Assembly: GCA_003971905.1 (NCBI GenBank)
Contig: RSEE01000081.1
Location: forward strand, 1 to 64,000
Source of the DNA: Moniliella sp. 'wahieum'
Lineage: Eukaryota; Basidiomycota; Moniliellomycetes; Moniliellales; Moniliellaceae
Length of the DNA stretch: 64,000 nucleotides
Reading direction: 5' to 3'
The notes beneath the pieces are model-generated. The model saw only the letters and a list, made by a program, of their open reading frames with translations, was not told the origin of the DNA and made no database searches. This document shows positions 29,357-40,393 of the stretch, one piece after another. Every line of letters starts with the position of its first letter. Positions within the stretch are counted from its first letter, which is position 1. The translations under genes were made by a program, and so were the position numbers.

Positions 29357-32005
29357 TTAGACGGAAAAGGCAACGGTAACCATTGTCCGTTGGGCGCCGG
29401 TGCCCAGGCGTTTAAAAATGGGCTTGAGCGTCAGGCTGCTGGGAATTCGCTTGTACCACAGCGTCCCAGCACCAGCGACTTGATCTTGATATCCTTGGCG
29501 CGTACTGCCTTCGATAGTGTTGGGGGCCCACTTGAGCGTCTTGACAGGAGCACCAAACGACTCATGAGCATGCTCGGGCCCAATGCTGATCAGAAAGTAG
29601 CTGATCACTGTTGCGGTCGTCAAGGCAGCAGAGGTGAGATAGTTGAACTAGAAGAGAGTAGAAACAGATTAGTACTTAGTAGGCAGCCAATGAGGGTGAA
29701 GGAAAGCAAGGCAAAAGGGGGCGTACCTCATCCACCAGTTCTGGTACTTGCGCCGCAGCGAGAATTGAAAGATAGCGCCGGTGAGGAACCAACTGGTAAA
29801 TGAGATGGGTAGCCAGCCCGGCAACGTTTGAGCCGAGTTGAACATGATCGGCCAATTCACCAATTCCCATCGAAAGCCCGAGACCGACAGACGACGAACC
29901 GGAACAAAGCGGTGCAACAGTAACCTGGGAAGGGCGCCAAAAGCCAATGAGGAAGAACCAGTTGATCCATCGGTAAATTGAGTCCTTGTCAAGGCCAAAC
30001 CCCGCTTCGATCCTAGCATCCCCCACACCACAGCCTTTTGGAAGGTGGCTTGGAATGTACCCCAATTCCTTACCGAACACAGGGGGCATGGCAGCCTGGA
30101 CAAAGGACGTGCTCACCTCGGCCAAAAGATGGCGATAATACAAGTCTGGGGGACAACTTGAAGTACATCCCAACTTGAACTGAGAGAGGATTGTCAGCGC
30201 TTGGTCCACCGCGGTGATGCTGAAACATCCGGAAAAGAAGCCAGGGAAGTGCCTTGCCAGGAACAATGTAGCCGCCCATCAGTTGCAAAAAGTCGATTGG
30301 CTCGCACGAAATCGCCGAAAGCGCAAAGAGAGCGCCCATGGGAAGGACATAGAAGGCAGAGAACAGGATGCACACAATAAATGCCCAGACGGCAAAGCCC
30401 GTGTCATAACCCCTCACAGCTCCCAATCCTAACCCAAACGAGAGGGAAAGTGGCGATCCACCAATAGTAAGGGATCTGGGGGTAGCGAAGGGTGGCCTGA
30501 GCATGAACGTCTGGCTCCTCCTCCTTTGGCGTACGTAGGTCTTGCAGTATTTGTCTTGCGTAAAACAAAACAAAGTGAACCACCGCCGCCACGGCCAAGG
30601 CCATACCGCTCCCATAGCTTACTGCAAGAGATGGAGTAAAGTAGGGTTTGCTGTAAGATTCGTACGCCTCTTCATTCAGTGTGATTTGGGTCCCCTTATG
30701 CAAGACCGGGGCAATGTGCGTTTCGTTGAACGACCCGGCAAACCGATCCATGGGAAAGACAACAAGCCAGGGCATATACCATCCATGTTGGGCACCCGTG
30801 CAGTACAGTGCCCCGCCAATGATGCAGATGAACAGAAGGTAACCGCAAATCGTGTTGACCTGCGCCCAGAAGGGAACAACGAGCGGACTGAATGAATCAA
30901 GACGAAGAGGGAGAGGTTAGCATATCGTCCCTGGTAAGAATGTTTGTTATTGTAAGTAATAGGAAAAGAAGAAAGACTAACCTTGACAATGCGGCAGTAA
31001 TGGTAGACCAGTCAAACGCCATAAAATGGAGAGCCATGCCTCCCATGCCACCAAACATGAGGTTGACAGCAAAATTGTGCTTGGCGCACCAGGCGATCCA
31101 GCTAAACTGGGCAAAACAGGTCATCAAGTACCCTGGCACCCACGCCCATAGGAGCGCAAATCCAAACACACCCCAAAACACCGCCCGTCGGCTCCAATGG
31201 GTCTCGTTGGTGCGATGTAGGGCGCCAAGCAGCGCACGTCTCGAGGATGCGAGGCCAGATCATGCGGCCCGGAATAACCAATGCTCGGTAGCCCAAGCCA
31301 GCCATCCCATGAGAGTGGAGGAGAGGATGATCAGCACGCGGTACCCGTACGGCCCCGATACCCCTACCATGCCCTCTGCATGGATCCACATTAGTTCCAC
31401 AGGCCAAGCCGGGCCTGGGCCCATAAACGCCATAATGCATATCAGTGCATGCTCCTTAATGTTAAAAGGGCCCGGATTGATGAACCAAGCCAGGGGCCAG
31501 TGGGATGGGTAGGGAATCCAGGCCATAAGCAAGCCGAGCGGCCAACAGACAATCTGCGCAAGTACCGCCGAGGTGACCAAGCGTGTGTTCCACCCCCAGT
31601 TGAAGAGAAGAACAAAACAAAACCGCAAACCATTGGCGGCCCCGAGACCCAGCAACCAGGCACGCAGGGTATTGACTGGCATGGTAATGTCATCGCCTGA
31701 TGGCACACTTGCTCGGACGGAGGCCGGGCGCGAAACGCGAGGGGGGGGTTATCTGAGTCTGCCGAGTCTTCTGGGGTGCTGCCGTGATCATCAAAGATTT
31801 CTTGCGAGGGCGGCTGTTCGGGAAGTTCGGCGAGGGAAACGGCGTCTTCTTCCTCATCGCGCCCGCCAATTAGGGCGCGATCGGTCATAACGGACCCGGG
31901 AAATGTGCTGGGGTGTTTGGAGGGGGTGTATTGTGAGGAAGAGGAGGGGCTGAAGGGTGTTTGTGGCTCGAGGCCGGTCAGGTTCATCTCATACTTTTCG
32001 GTCAT
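29357..32005 (-). CDS. Oligopeptide transporter, OPT family
   Basis: Proton-coupled plasma-membrane uptake of small peptides or related compounds. The start MTEKYEMNLTGLEPQTPFSP (ATG at 32005; upstream Met codons in the same frame are possible) begins an acidic cytosolic tail (RDEEEDAVSLAELPEQPP). PSGDDITMPVNTLRAWLLGL opens the membrane domain, and the OPT hallmark FINPGPFNIKEHALICIMA follows at about 31440-31500. Later segments include YAKPYFTP-like YSKPYFTPSLAVSYGSGMAL (about 30640), QIPYYWWIATFPLVW, AVWAFIVCILFSAFYVLPMG, and NSAQTLPGWLPISFTSWFLT then YQNWWMRY (29727). A short GT-AG intron fits 29649-29727, with the last exon FNYLTSAALTTATVISYFLI. Frame breaks fall near 31705, 31440, 31200, 30900, 30600, 30430 and 30100; several may be introns. 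The gene sits alone in the lower-GC island. Confidence 0.9.
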
Positions 32006-33828
32006 GCCGGGCAGAAAGCCGGTGCCCTCGTCGCCGTCATGGGGGGGGATGGAGGCGGAGGAGTCGATTGGGGGGAGCTGCGTGGAAACGCCACGCATGG
32101 GCATGGCCGACGGGTTGGTTCTGGCCGTCGTCCGGCTGGCCAGGGAGGCGGGCAGGGTGGATGCGCCGTGGCTGGCGACCGGGTGCGCATCGGCCGGGCG
32201 CCAGTCGGTTGGGAGGGGCAGGCAGGGGATCGATGGCGTCCGGGGCCATGGCGATGGGGGAGCCGAGGGGGGGCAGCGCCGACAGGATGGTGGAGGAGAG
32301 GGGTGGGGGCTGAGCGGAGGGTGCAGGCTATAAGCAAGGGGCGGGAGGGGCATGCGAGCACCAGGGGCTACACTGGCGCCGTGGGGCTGCGTCGCTGTGC
32401 CGGTGCTGCGGCAGCAGGGGCTGGTGGCCAGTGCGAGCGGGCGAGCCATACGTATGAATATACGTATGAATATACGCGCTGCTCCTGCATTTCGCCAGGG
32501 CCGACCCAGGCTGCGGCGCTCGCCAGTGCCGCAGCACACCGCGCCAGACAGTGGCGCCGCGCCCGCGCTCGCCCGCCCCCCACCCGCCCGGACTTCCGGC
32601 GCACACAGCGCTGGTGCTTCCCCGGGCGGCAGGCGGAGACAAGCGGACACAGGCCCAGTGCGGCGCGCGGGACAGCCGCCGCAGCACGTTGCTGGTGTCG
32701 CATGGGCGCACATATACCACACGCCCCTGCGCCTCTTCTGATTGGCCCACGTACAGATTTTGTTGTTACCGCTTCTCTTGCGTCTGCTGCCCATACAGCA
32801 GCACCCTCTCGTTCCGAGTCGATTCATCCTCCCTACCTTACACTACATCATATAGCAGCGCTCAGCACCCGCTCCCCTCCCCCCTGTTTGGCATACGTAT
32901 GCTGCCCTCCCAGAAGCAAGAAGGATCACCACCGATCAACAAGCTCATTTTGGTGGATCATATATAGTGCAACCTACCATGTATTCTGCGGGCGACTCAA
33001 TCAGTTTTCTAATGGGCTTGCACAGCCAAGCACTTGCCGGATATAAGTGAGCCACAGATGTGCGCAGCGCTTCTTTGTCCCACAGCCTATTATTATGCGC
33101 TGTAACATGTAACCGACTGTACGTGATGAGATGTAAGAAGATACATCCGTAAATTACGGAGTATGTACTGACAACCTTGACCGTTGAAAAACCCACCACT
33201 GGGAAGAGTGTAAGACCGCAGGAAACCCAAGGGGTTGGGGCCCCAACGATGAGCCTCTGGAAATGTAGAGCAATGCAACCGCGGTGGTGGTTTCGGAGGT
33301 CAAATAAGGGGCAAATGGTGATAAGGTCGATAAGGCGCTTGGGTCTATGTACGAGACCGCGGGTTCCAACAAATAGCGATCCCATGGCACTCATCCCCGT
33401 TGCACGATAGGCATATGTCAAGCAGAAGCAACGGCCCACACACACAGATCCAAAACAAACAAACGTTTCGGCTGGATATAATACCGTTCAGGTTCAGGCC
33501 GTTCAGGACAGACGTGCTATATATTACTGCGTCCCAACCTCAGTGAGACCTTAGGCCTTATGCCCCTCGGGCCACCGCCTCAAGCTTCAGTGAGGTGTCT
33601 GAGAAAAGATCGCCAGACGGAGCTTGACGTGGTGGTGCGTCCTCTGCGTTTGTATTTCCCCCTTCCCCCCGTTTGTTATAGGGAACACAGGTAGCGATCC
33701 AACAAGGAGTCTCTCTTCCAAGTCCCAAAAGAGGCGAGCATCTGCCGGTCAGAGCCAACGAGCCCCAAGAAATCATCCCCTTCTGTTTCCCTGCTCCCAA
33801 AAAAGGCGTTGACTCACACTCACGACTA

Positions 33829-33923
33829 CCGAAGGAAATGCAGGGGCGTTTCAAGCTCCCGAAGAAGGAGGGGCGTACGTAAGGGGCGCGTACCAAGCTC
33901 CCGAAGGGAGGAGGGCGTTCCAA
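33829..33923. repeat. Imperfect tandem repeat with CCGAAG cores
   Basis: Three irregular copies of a 30-42 bp unit built from caagctcccgaag, GGAGG and GGGGCGT. Unit lengths differ, so it is an old or slipped array. Confidence 0.7.
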
Positions 33924-34299
33924 ACCTTCAGTCCTCGCTCCCGGTTTTGAGGAGCGCACAGATAATAAGGTGCTGACGCCGGAGATGCAATAACCTCCAA
34001 AGAAAAAAAGGCATCTTCCTCTCCACGGCATTTCCCGCATGGAATGAAGAAATGTGCCAGCGCAGCACGATTAAGTATTGGTACGTGTCCACTGGGGCAG
34101 ACTCACCTAAGCAACCCATCTACTCCGTTGAGTCTAACAAACGGAACATATTCCCATCAATATACACGATGTGTGTGCAACCAAAATCAAGTCCTTTTCG
34201 TACAGCCGAGAGGTGGTCCGCAGGCGAGCTTCTGAATCCCTGATTTGTCCTTCCTCCTTTTAAAGGGTACTGCTACTAGGGATCCCCTGCACGACCCTC

Positions 34300-34520
34300 A
34301 CAGTGGATCGGTGACGCCCGCTTAGCCCGGCGGAAGAGTTTCGCTCGCAGCCGCGCACTCCCTGCTCGCTTCATCTCCCTTCTCTCTCTCCTGTCTCCTT
34401 CCCTTCAGACGTTGCTGAAGACTTGTGGCCCACCACTTTTTGCCTTCACGCCTTGTCTGAAGGCTGCTTTGCAGCTGATCCGTAGGATCGCGAGTGCTCC
34501 CAAGTTGCACTCTAGCACCT
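34300..34520 (+). repeat. Diverged dispersed repeat, copy B
   Basis: Partner of the repeat at 28505-28640, with the same ordered words (gatcggtga, CTGCTCGCT, AGACTTGTGGC, ACTCTAGCA) plus about 60 bp extra before the last word. The two copies flank the OPT gene at roughly equal distances and in the same orientation. Confidence 0.6.
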
Positions 34521-36016
34521 TCTTCATTATTTGGGCTTTGGTCTTCCTGGATGCAAATGAGGTCTATAAGCTGAGCCTCTGAATCTGGAAGTCGGTTTCT
34601 TATCTATAGCGATTGTTTTTGTTGTGAGATTCTCCCCTCATCCCTTTTTCGTTGCTGTCTATTCCCGGGCCTAATTAAGTGTTGGGATCTTTCCCTACTT
34701 GCTGCATGCTGCTTTCAGTTGGAGACACTGATACTGACATGATTCCGTTCACCTTTCTTCATATGGTTGTCTATCCTTGTAGATTCTGTGCCTGTATTAT
34801 GGCCCTACTTAATCCATCATCCTTTCTCCGTAGTGGCAGTCATTTTCGTCTTTTCCTTCGTCTTCTCCGTCCAAATTCTGTCTCTTCTTCTCGACTTTCT
34901 CGTCCTTGTACGACTTCCATATTCTTGACCCACCAGTAACTCCTGCGCCACTGTTCATTTACCAGCAGCCCCCTTTCGACCTGTTTCCAGCGACCACACA
35001 CACACTTTTCTCTTTCCATATCCTTTCACACCGGGCATCCATTACCGTATCGATCTCCAGCTTTCAGTCTTTCTTCTTGTAAGTAGCGAGTCTACCAGCC
35101 GCCAAAAGGAGTGGGTGTGGTAAAGAATAGCATTGTATACCCGCGAGGGGTCGTCCTACTTCTACGCAAAGTAGGGAAAAGAAAAAAAAGATAACTCGAG
35201 CAAAAAGAACCTTGCAGCTCAGACCACCAAGTCGGTTGGCCCATCACAAAGCAGGACGAACATGAAACCAGTGCCAAACCAAACTGTTGAGACTCAAATC
35301 CAGATGATGTGGTCTTCCACTACTCACAGTTCTTTAATACCAATTCCGCAGCGAGATCCTACAAGAGTTTAGTATTGAGCAGTTCTGTCAGAGAGGACCT
35401 GTCTTGCTTGCCCTCTGCCAGTTTCCCTGCGGCAGCCTTCCGACCAACCTTCAGGACCTCGGACTATAAGCACGCTACTAGCAGTTGTGCCTGTCCCGAT
35501 GCATACACACCCTTGCCACGTGAGCCGACGCCTCAATTAAATGGCCTCGCATCACTCGTCTCTAGCGCCGTTCGGATCTGCCGGTTGTGTCTGTGCTGGA
35601 CCAACCGTGAGAAACTCTGACTTCCATGGGAAAGCACCCCTAGGGTTATGCGGTGAGGCTCCAGGTTCGTGGCCAGCCCATGACATATACCCACCTTAAC
35701 CTCCCATTTTGGTCACCCGTTTGCGCCTTCACCTCCCATCTTTGACAATCATGGGCGTCTCCACATCTTCGTCAATCCATACGATATGGGCAACTCAGTT
35801 CTGTACTCATCCTCCTCTTGCTAGCCGCTCCGTGCTTGGATTCCCGAATTCAACAACCTGTTTTCAGGCCCAGGCCTGACTAATCACAGTAACACTGTGA
35901 GAGGCGAGCAAGGCAAAGGGGAGATGGTGTGGATGCAATGAGGGGAAGGCAGCCCGGAGGCCGCGCAACAGGAGGGGCGGAGCAGAGGCGGAACGGGGCC
36001 GCCTCGCACAAAAAAC

Positions 36017-36119
36017 TCATAGTGACTCGAGTGACTGGGGGGACTAGGGACTAGTCACATGTGAGTCACGTGGGTCACAGTGACTACGGACTAGTGCCTC
36101 CTTTCAGCCGATGACGTCA
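36017..36119. promoter_or_regulatory. Compact repeat promoter of the F-box gene (GTGACT, TCACATGTGA, CACGTG, CRE)
   Basis: Within 100 bp there are four GTGACT/AGTCAC words, two ggactag(t) words, the palindromes GTCACATGTGA (36054) and GTCACGTG (36065), and a perfect cAMP-response palindrome TGACGTCA (36112-36119). The F-box ATG lies at 36248. RTCACRTG fits Cbf1-type and TGACGTCA fits ATF/CREB-type bZIP factors. Occupancy is inferred. Confidence 0.5.
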
Positions 36120-36247
36120 CCGCCGCGCGCCTATCCTTGTTGAATGGGCTCGGCTCAACCCTTGGAAGTTGACCACCTTGACCCTTGAGCTTGACCAGAG
36201 CTTGGGCGGTAAGCATCCCAGTAGCCCACCAACATATCCCCCGTGGC

Positions 36248-38523
36248 ATGGTCCTCGACATCCTTGCCACGGTTCCGTTGGAGGTGGCCATCAAAATCCT
36301 CAATTGCGGCGTTTTGGACGTGCCCAGTGTGCTGGGACTCGCGCTGGTGTGCAAGCGCTGGCGCGATGTTGTCCACCACGAGACCCTCTGGAGCATGTGG
36401 GCCTGGCGCACAGGACTGGTCCCGCTCCACGTCCACCCCACTCCTACTGATGCTCGTACCAGTCTTCTCCAGATCGCTGCCGAGCACACTTTGGGATCGG
36501 AGAAAGAGCGTTCACAAGTGATATCGTCGGGATCGTGGCGCGGTTGGTTCTAGCTGTCCATGCGATTTCTGCTCAGCAAGGATACGACCTCAACATTGGG
36601 TGGAGGGCGATGCCGCGCGGGACAGTGATTCAAGTTCTCGCGCCTCTCAATTTGAAGCAAATTGAGATGGATCCAGAGACATCGAATCTCATCCCGCGGC
36701 CGGGGTTACATTTGGCCCTGACAGAGAAACGCCATTCCCTATACTAAACTCTGACTTCGTCATCTTTCCCGGCAACGTGGGTCTATTTTGCGTCCAAAGG
36801 AATGAGTTTCGTAAGGGAGGGTCGGCGTGGTTACTTTGGACCTCGTCTCTGAAGAAATCTGTTTTTCTCTTCGCGAGAGGACATGTTTTTGAGTCATTTG
36901 CCCACGACCCTTTACGTCCCGACATTGTCCTGGTTCAAGCAGTATTTCCTAGTAGATGCCCACCCTTCTCGCAAATTGACGTGCTGCAGGCTGGCTGGAT
37001 CAACTCACCTTCATCCTCTCCCCGAGGCAGTCTGCAAACCATTACTAGGCTCGATGCTCAAGGTACATTCATTGCCCGTGGTGTAGAGGAGTATGATGTC
37101 ATCCGCCTCGTTTACCCTTATGTTGCAGGCTTTACCTGTTTAGAGCCTAAAGCACTCGCAATATGGGATATGACATACTGTATGTTCATCTCCCCTTCTG
37201 ATGGTAGCTTGATATTTACCGTATGAGTGTCAGGCACTATTCAGAAAGCGATTGACCTCGGGCCATTCTTTGCCGGATGGGGCGGGGCTTCGTTGGATGA
37301 CCTTGGAGCACAGTGCGTAACTCCCTCACGAGGCGACAGCAATGCTTTTTACCTGTGACCTGAACTTGGAGTACGTGACTGACCTGCCAATACGCCTGCA
37401 GCGATAGAATCGACTTATCATTGATATCGCCACCAACAGCATCTACTTTGTCGTGCTGTTTCGGGATGCAGTGTGCATTCAGCGCATCCCTCTTGATTTG
37501 GACCGTGCTGGCATAGAAATGACACGCACGAAGGCGGTCCTGTTAGGCCCCCCAAAGACGGGAATCCGCAGCATCGCGTTTTTCCGCGCTTGGGCAGTTC
37601 TTTCCTTACGAATGTCTTCGTGTCACTCATCCTTCCCAAACGGCTTCCGACGCTGGTGTTGTTGAGGAGGGGCCTCCGATTGACGTGCGTATATCCTGTT
37701 TGGTCTCCTCAAATTCTGAGGGACCCAGTTTACTGATTTGATGAGTGGATACAGCCACGCAGGTGCCCTGCTTTCTTCGGCATGCAGGTCATACAGCAGG
37801 ACACGTCCACCGGCATGCTCGTCATCATATTGGAAGAGCAATTACTACTGGTTCCCATCCCATGGCTACTGGATCGTACAGAATATGTTGGCCCAGTTCC
37901 TCAATATGACTTGCCAGCGCCTCAAGAACCGATTCTACTGGACCTCAACGGCTTTCCGGGATGGTGGGATGTCCCTCAAAAGGATTTCTTGGAATCCAGA
38001 CGTGGCCATATTTCGGTTCATGGCGGAAGATGCTTTGGGGCCCCAATACGTTGATCGATTATGCCTGCCGATGCCACAGGTATCTTGGTCGACTTTCTCA
38101 ATGTGGGTAACGAATGGGCAGCGAATTGCCAATGGCAACATTGGATTCCCTTGTGCTCCACCTGACACACCAACACAGCATCGTCCGCACATTGGCATTC
38201 AACTCTATTCCTTCCGATGCGTTCAATTTAGCGGCGCAAGCGCCTTCGTGGTTTGCACTGCTGACAGACCATCCTACGACGACCAAGACGATTCTGATGA
38301 CGATCCGTATCGATTGAGCTGGGACGTGGATTCCGGCAAGAAATCAGTATGCTGAAACGCTGCCTTCTCCAGACGCTATTTCCTCCGCCGTGCAGGGGAC
38401 TACCTACCTCCTTCGCATTGACTTTGATGCGTCGTATCGCCTGGCTCGCACAACCGCCCATACCACCGCCTCTATCCTTGGCGTCTGGGGCCAGCGCGAC
38501 CTGTATTCTTCGGTGTATTCCTG
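36248..38523 (+). CDS. F-box protein, possible beta-propeller C-terminal part
   Basis: F-box proteins link substrates to SCF ubiquitin ligases through Skp1. The start MVLDILATVPLEVAIKILNC (36248) leads straight into the F-box, with VPSVLGLALVCKRWRDVVHH and ETLWSMWAWRTGL (to about 36415). The remaining 700 or so residues contain short hydrophobic-aromatic segments (SIYFVVLFRDAVCIQRI, GMLVIILEEQLLLVPIPWLL, FRCVQFSGASAFVVCTA) and end TTASILGVWGQRDLYSSVYS at 38523. That spacing suggests a beta-propeller-like fold, but no WD or Kelch signature is clear. Breaks at about 36550, 36750, 37230, 37400, 37660-37760, 38000 and 38345 may be short introns, since several begin GT and end AG. The substrate is unknown. 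Codon use is less GC-rich than in the GC-rich genes, like OPT. Confidence 0.72.
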
Positions 38524-38836
38524 ATGTTGGTGTGACATGATGGGAATACTACGCTCATGTAGCACACGTGCACGCAGTCTACAGTGCCCCACGAAATAGT
38601 AGCAGTGCTGCTATGATATTGTATCCGCTTGGCTCTGGCGCACACGCCGGAGAAGCATGTTGTGCTGCTCTGGTTGCATCGGTTCATCGACGCGGAGACC
38701 ACACACGAAAAGGGCAGGAGGTGGCCTGAAGGCGGGCGTGACCTGGCGTATGTATACTTGGGCACACTCGGCGTCGCTAGAGTGCAGCGTGAATCTTCAG
38801 GTGAAGCTTGGGGTGACCGGTGAGGCTCGGGTGGGT

Positions 38837-38852
38837 GAGGTCATGTGACCTC
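38837..38852. promoter_or_regulatory. Palindrome GAGGTCATGTGACCTC
   Basis: Arms GAGGTCA/TGACCTC flank a TG centre. It contains GTCACATGA on the minus strand, an RTCACRTGA match. It lies about 180 bp before the PRP38 start codon. Confidence 0.5.
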
Positions 38853-39028
38853 CCCGATGCTCCCCGCCACCAAGGCCCCCGCTGGCCATTGCACCGAACC
38901 CCCATGTGTGCGGCCGGCTGAGATGCGCCGCGGTGGTTGGCCAGACGACGCGACAGCCTGGGCGGCTCCCACCACCACCACCTCCTCCTCCTCCACTACT
39001 CCTCCCTTGTCCAATTGGCGCGGCGGCC

Positions 39029-40131
39029 ATGGCGAACGCGACGGTGCGCGATGCCAAGTGGGTGCACAGCACCAACCCGCAGTTTCTGGTGGACCAAGTG
39101 CTGCGGACACGCATCTACGACAGTCGGTATTGGAAAGAGCAGTGTTTTGCATGAATGCAGCGTCGCTGTTGGACCGTGCGTGGAGGTGCAGGCTGTGGGC
39201 GGTACGGTGGGCGCAAGGCAAAAGCCCACGCCATTCTTGGCGTTGACACTCAAGTTGCTCCAGATCCAGCCGCAACGGGAAATCGTGCTGGAGTACTTGG
39301 CTGCCTCGTTCAAGTACCTCCAAGCCCTTGCTGCGTTCTACATTCGTCTCACTTTTTCCGCAGTGGACATTTACGAGCTGCTGGAACCGCTGTTGGAGGA
39401 TTACCGTAAACTGCGGTATGCCCAACCGAGTATGTCATCTAAATCGTCTTTGCTCTCCCTCTCATTGTCCCCCTTGTGCTGCCGCGGGACTCAACCCACT
39501 GACCCAACCGTCTGATTGACTTGCCCTTGCAGGCGGGGAGTTTCGCCTGACGCACATGGACATTTGTGGATGAGTTGTTGACGAGGCAAGGGTGTGCGAT
39601 GTGACGTTGCCGCGCCTGGCCAAGCGAGCGGTGGTAGAGGCCAACGAGGGGTTGCCACCGCGCGTGTCGCCGTTGGAGGATGCGCTGTTAGCCGGGACCG
39701 GCAGCGGGGAGGATTCAGATGACTCGACGCCGGAGCGGCAAGCGCGCAAGCAGAAGTTGCGCCATGCCAAGCTGCTCCGCCAAGAGCGCGAGCGACAAAT
39801 GGCGTTGCGCACGCACCACCCTGCCTCGCCACACGAGCAAGAGGAAGAAGAGATCGATTACCCTTCCCAAGAACTCTCTTCGGCCGACGACAACGACAAT
39901 GACGCCGACGACGTCGGCTACATCTCCCGCAGCCCCAGTCGGAGTGTCAGCCCGGACCGGCGCCCATCGGGGGCGAACCGAGCCAAGTCGCGAACCCAGT
40001 CTCCCTCTCCCTCCCCTCCCCGTTCTCCCGATGCGATGAGCTACCAGTCTCGCTCTCCCTCTCGCTCACCCGACCGGGCTTTGTCTCCCGGCTATCAATC
40101 TCGCTCTCCTTCCCGGTCGCCGGGGAGGTAA
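39029..40131 (+). CDS. PRP38: Pre-mRNA splicing factor Prp38 with RS-like tail
   Basis: Prp38 is a U4/U6.U5 tri-snRNP-associated protein needed for spliceosome activation. The start MANATVRDAKWVHSTNPQFL (39029) is followed by VDQVLRTRIYDSRYWKEQCF, the family's opening. KPTPFLALTLKLLQIQPQRE, FYIRLTFSAVDIYELLEPLL and EDYRKLRYAQP (to about 39430) match the Prp38 core. A GT-AG intron fits 39432-39533 (gtatgtcatc ... ttgcag), after which GGEFRLTHMDIFVDELL and RVCDVTLPRLAKRAVVEANE follow, with an indel near 39570. The tail from about 39700 is acidic and then Arg/Ser/Pro-rich (RSPSRSPDRALSPGYQ, ending RSPSRSPGR), resembling the RS tails of animal and plant Prp38. The TAA at 40129 is followed within two bases by a heptamer repeat. 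Confidence 0.95.
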
Positions 40132-40132
40132 C

Positions 40133-40160
40133 GGCTCAAGGCTCAAGGCTCAAGGCTCGA
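40133..40160. repeat. Heptamer array (GGCTCAA)n directly after the PRP38 stop codon
   Basis: Four tandem copies, the last ending gctcga, begin two bases after TAA and so lie in the PRP38 3' UTR. Confidence 0.9.
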
Positions 40161-40393
40161 GGTGGTGGTCTGGTTGGTCCAATGGGATTGGGTCAGACAA
40201 AAAAAGTCAAATGGATTGAACGTGCGTGTCATGGAGAGAAAAGATGATGCGGCCCCGCTCGAGAATGGGGGAGGGGGGGGGCAAGGGAACAAAACAAAAC
40301 AAAACCAAAACCAAAAGATGTATGAGGTCCACGGGGAGAAAGCGGAAGAAGAGGGAAAGCAGAATGGGTAGAATCGATGCTATTCAATATTAT

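Larger units (their letters stand above)
32110..36170. other. Gene-poor right half of the low-GC island
   Basis: 32110-32830 is GC-rich and probably the 5' flank of the OPT gene. From 32830 to about 35900 the DNA is less GC-rich, has CT-rich tracts (34320-34420, 34840-35080) and no protein I recognise. Small features are a duplicated acgtatgaatat (32451-32475), tacggagta-type words near 33155, and the repeats listed separately. Short open frames here are CT-rich and unconvincing. Confidence 0.6.

Noticed and set aside
31442-32827. OPT gene start at 32827
   Set aside because: The first 240 codons are Pro/Arg/Ala-rich chance sequence. The acidic tail typical of the family begins near 32005.
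27230-35930. Centromere
   Set aside because: Composition and repeats are suggestive, but there is a full transporter gene inside and no direct evidence such as retroelement clustering or chromatin data.
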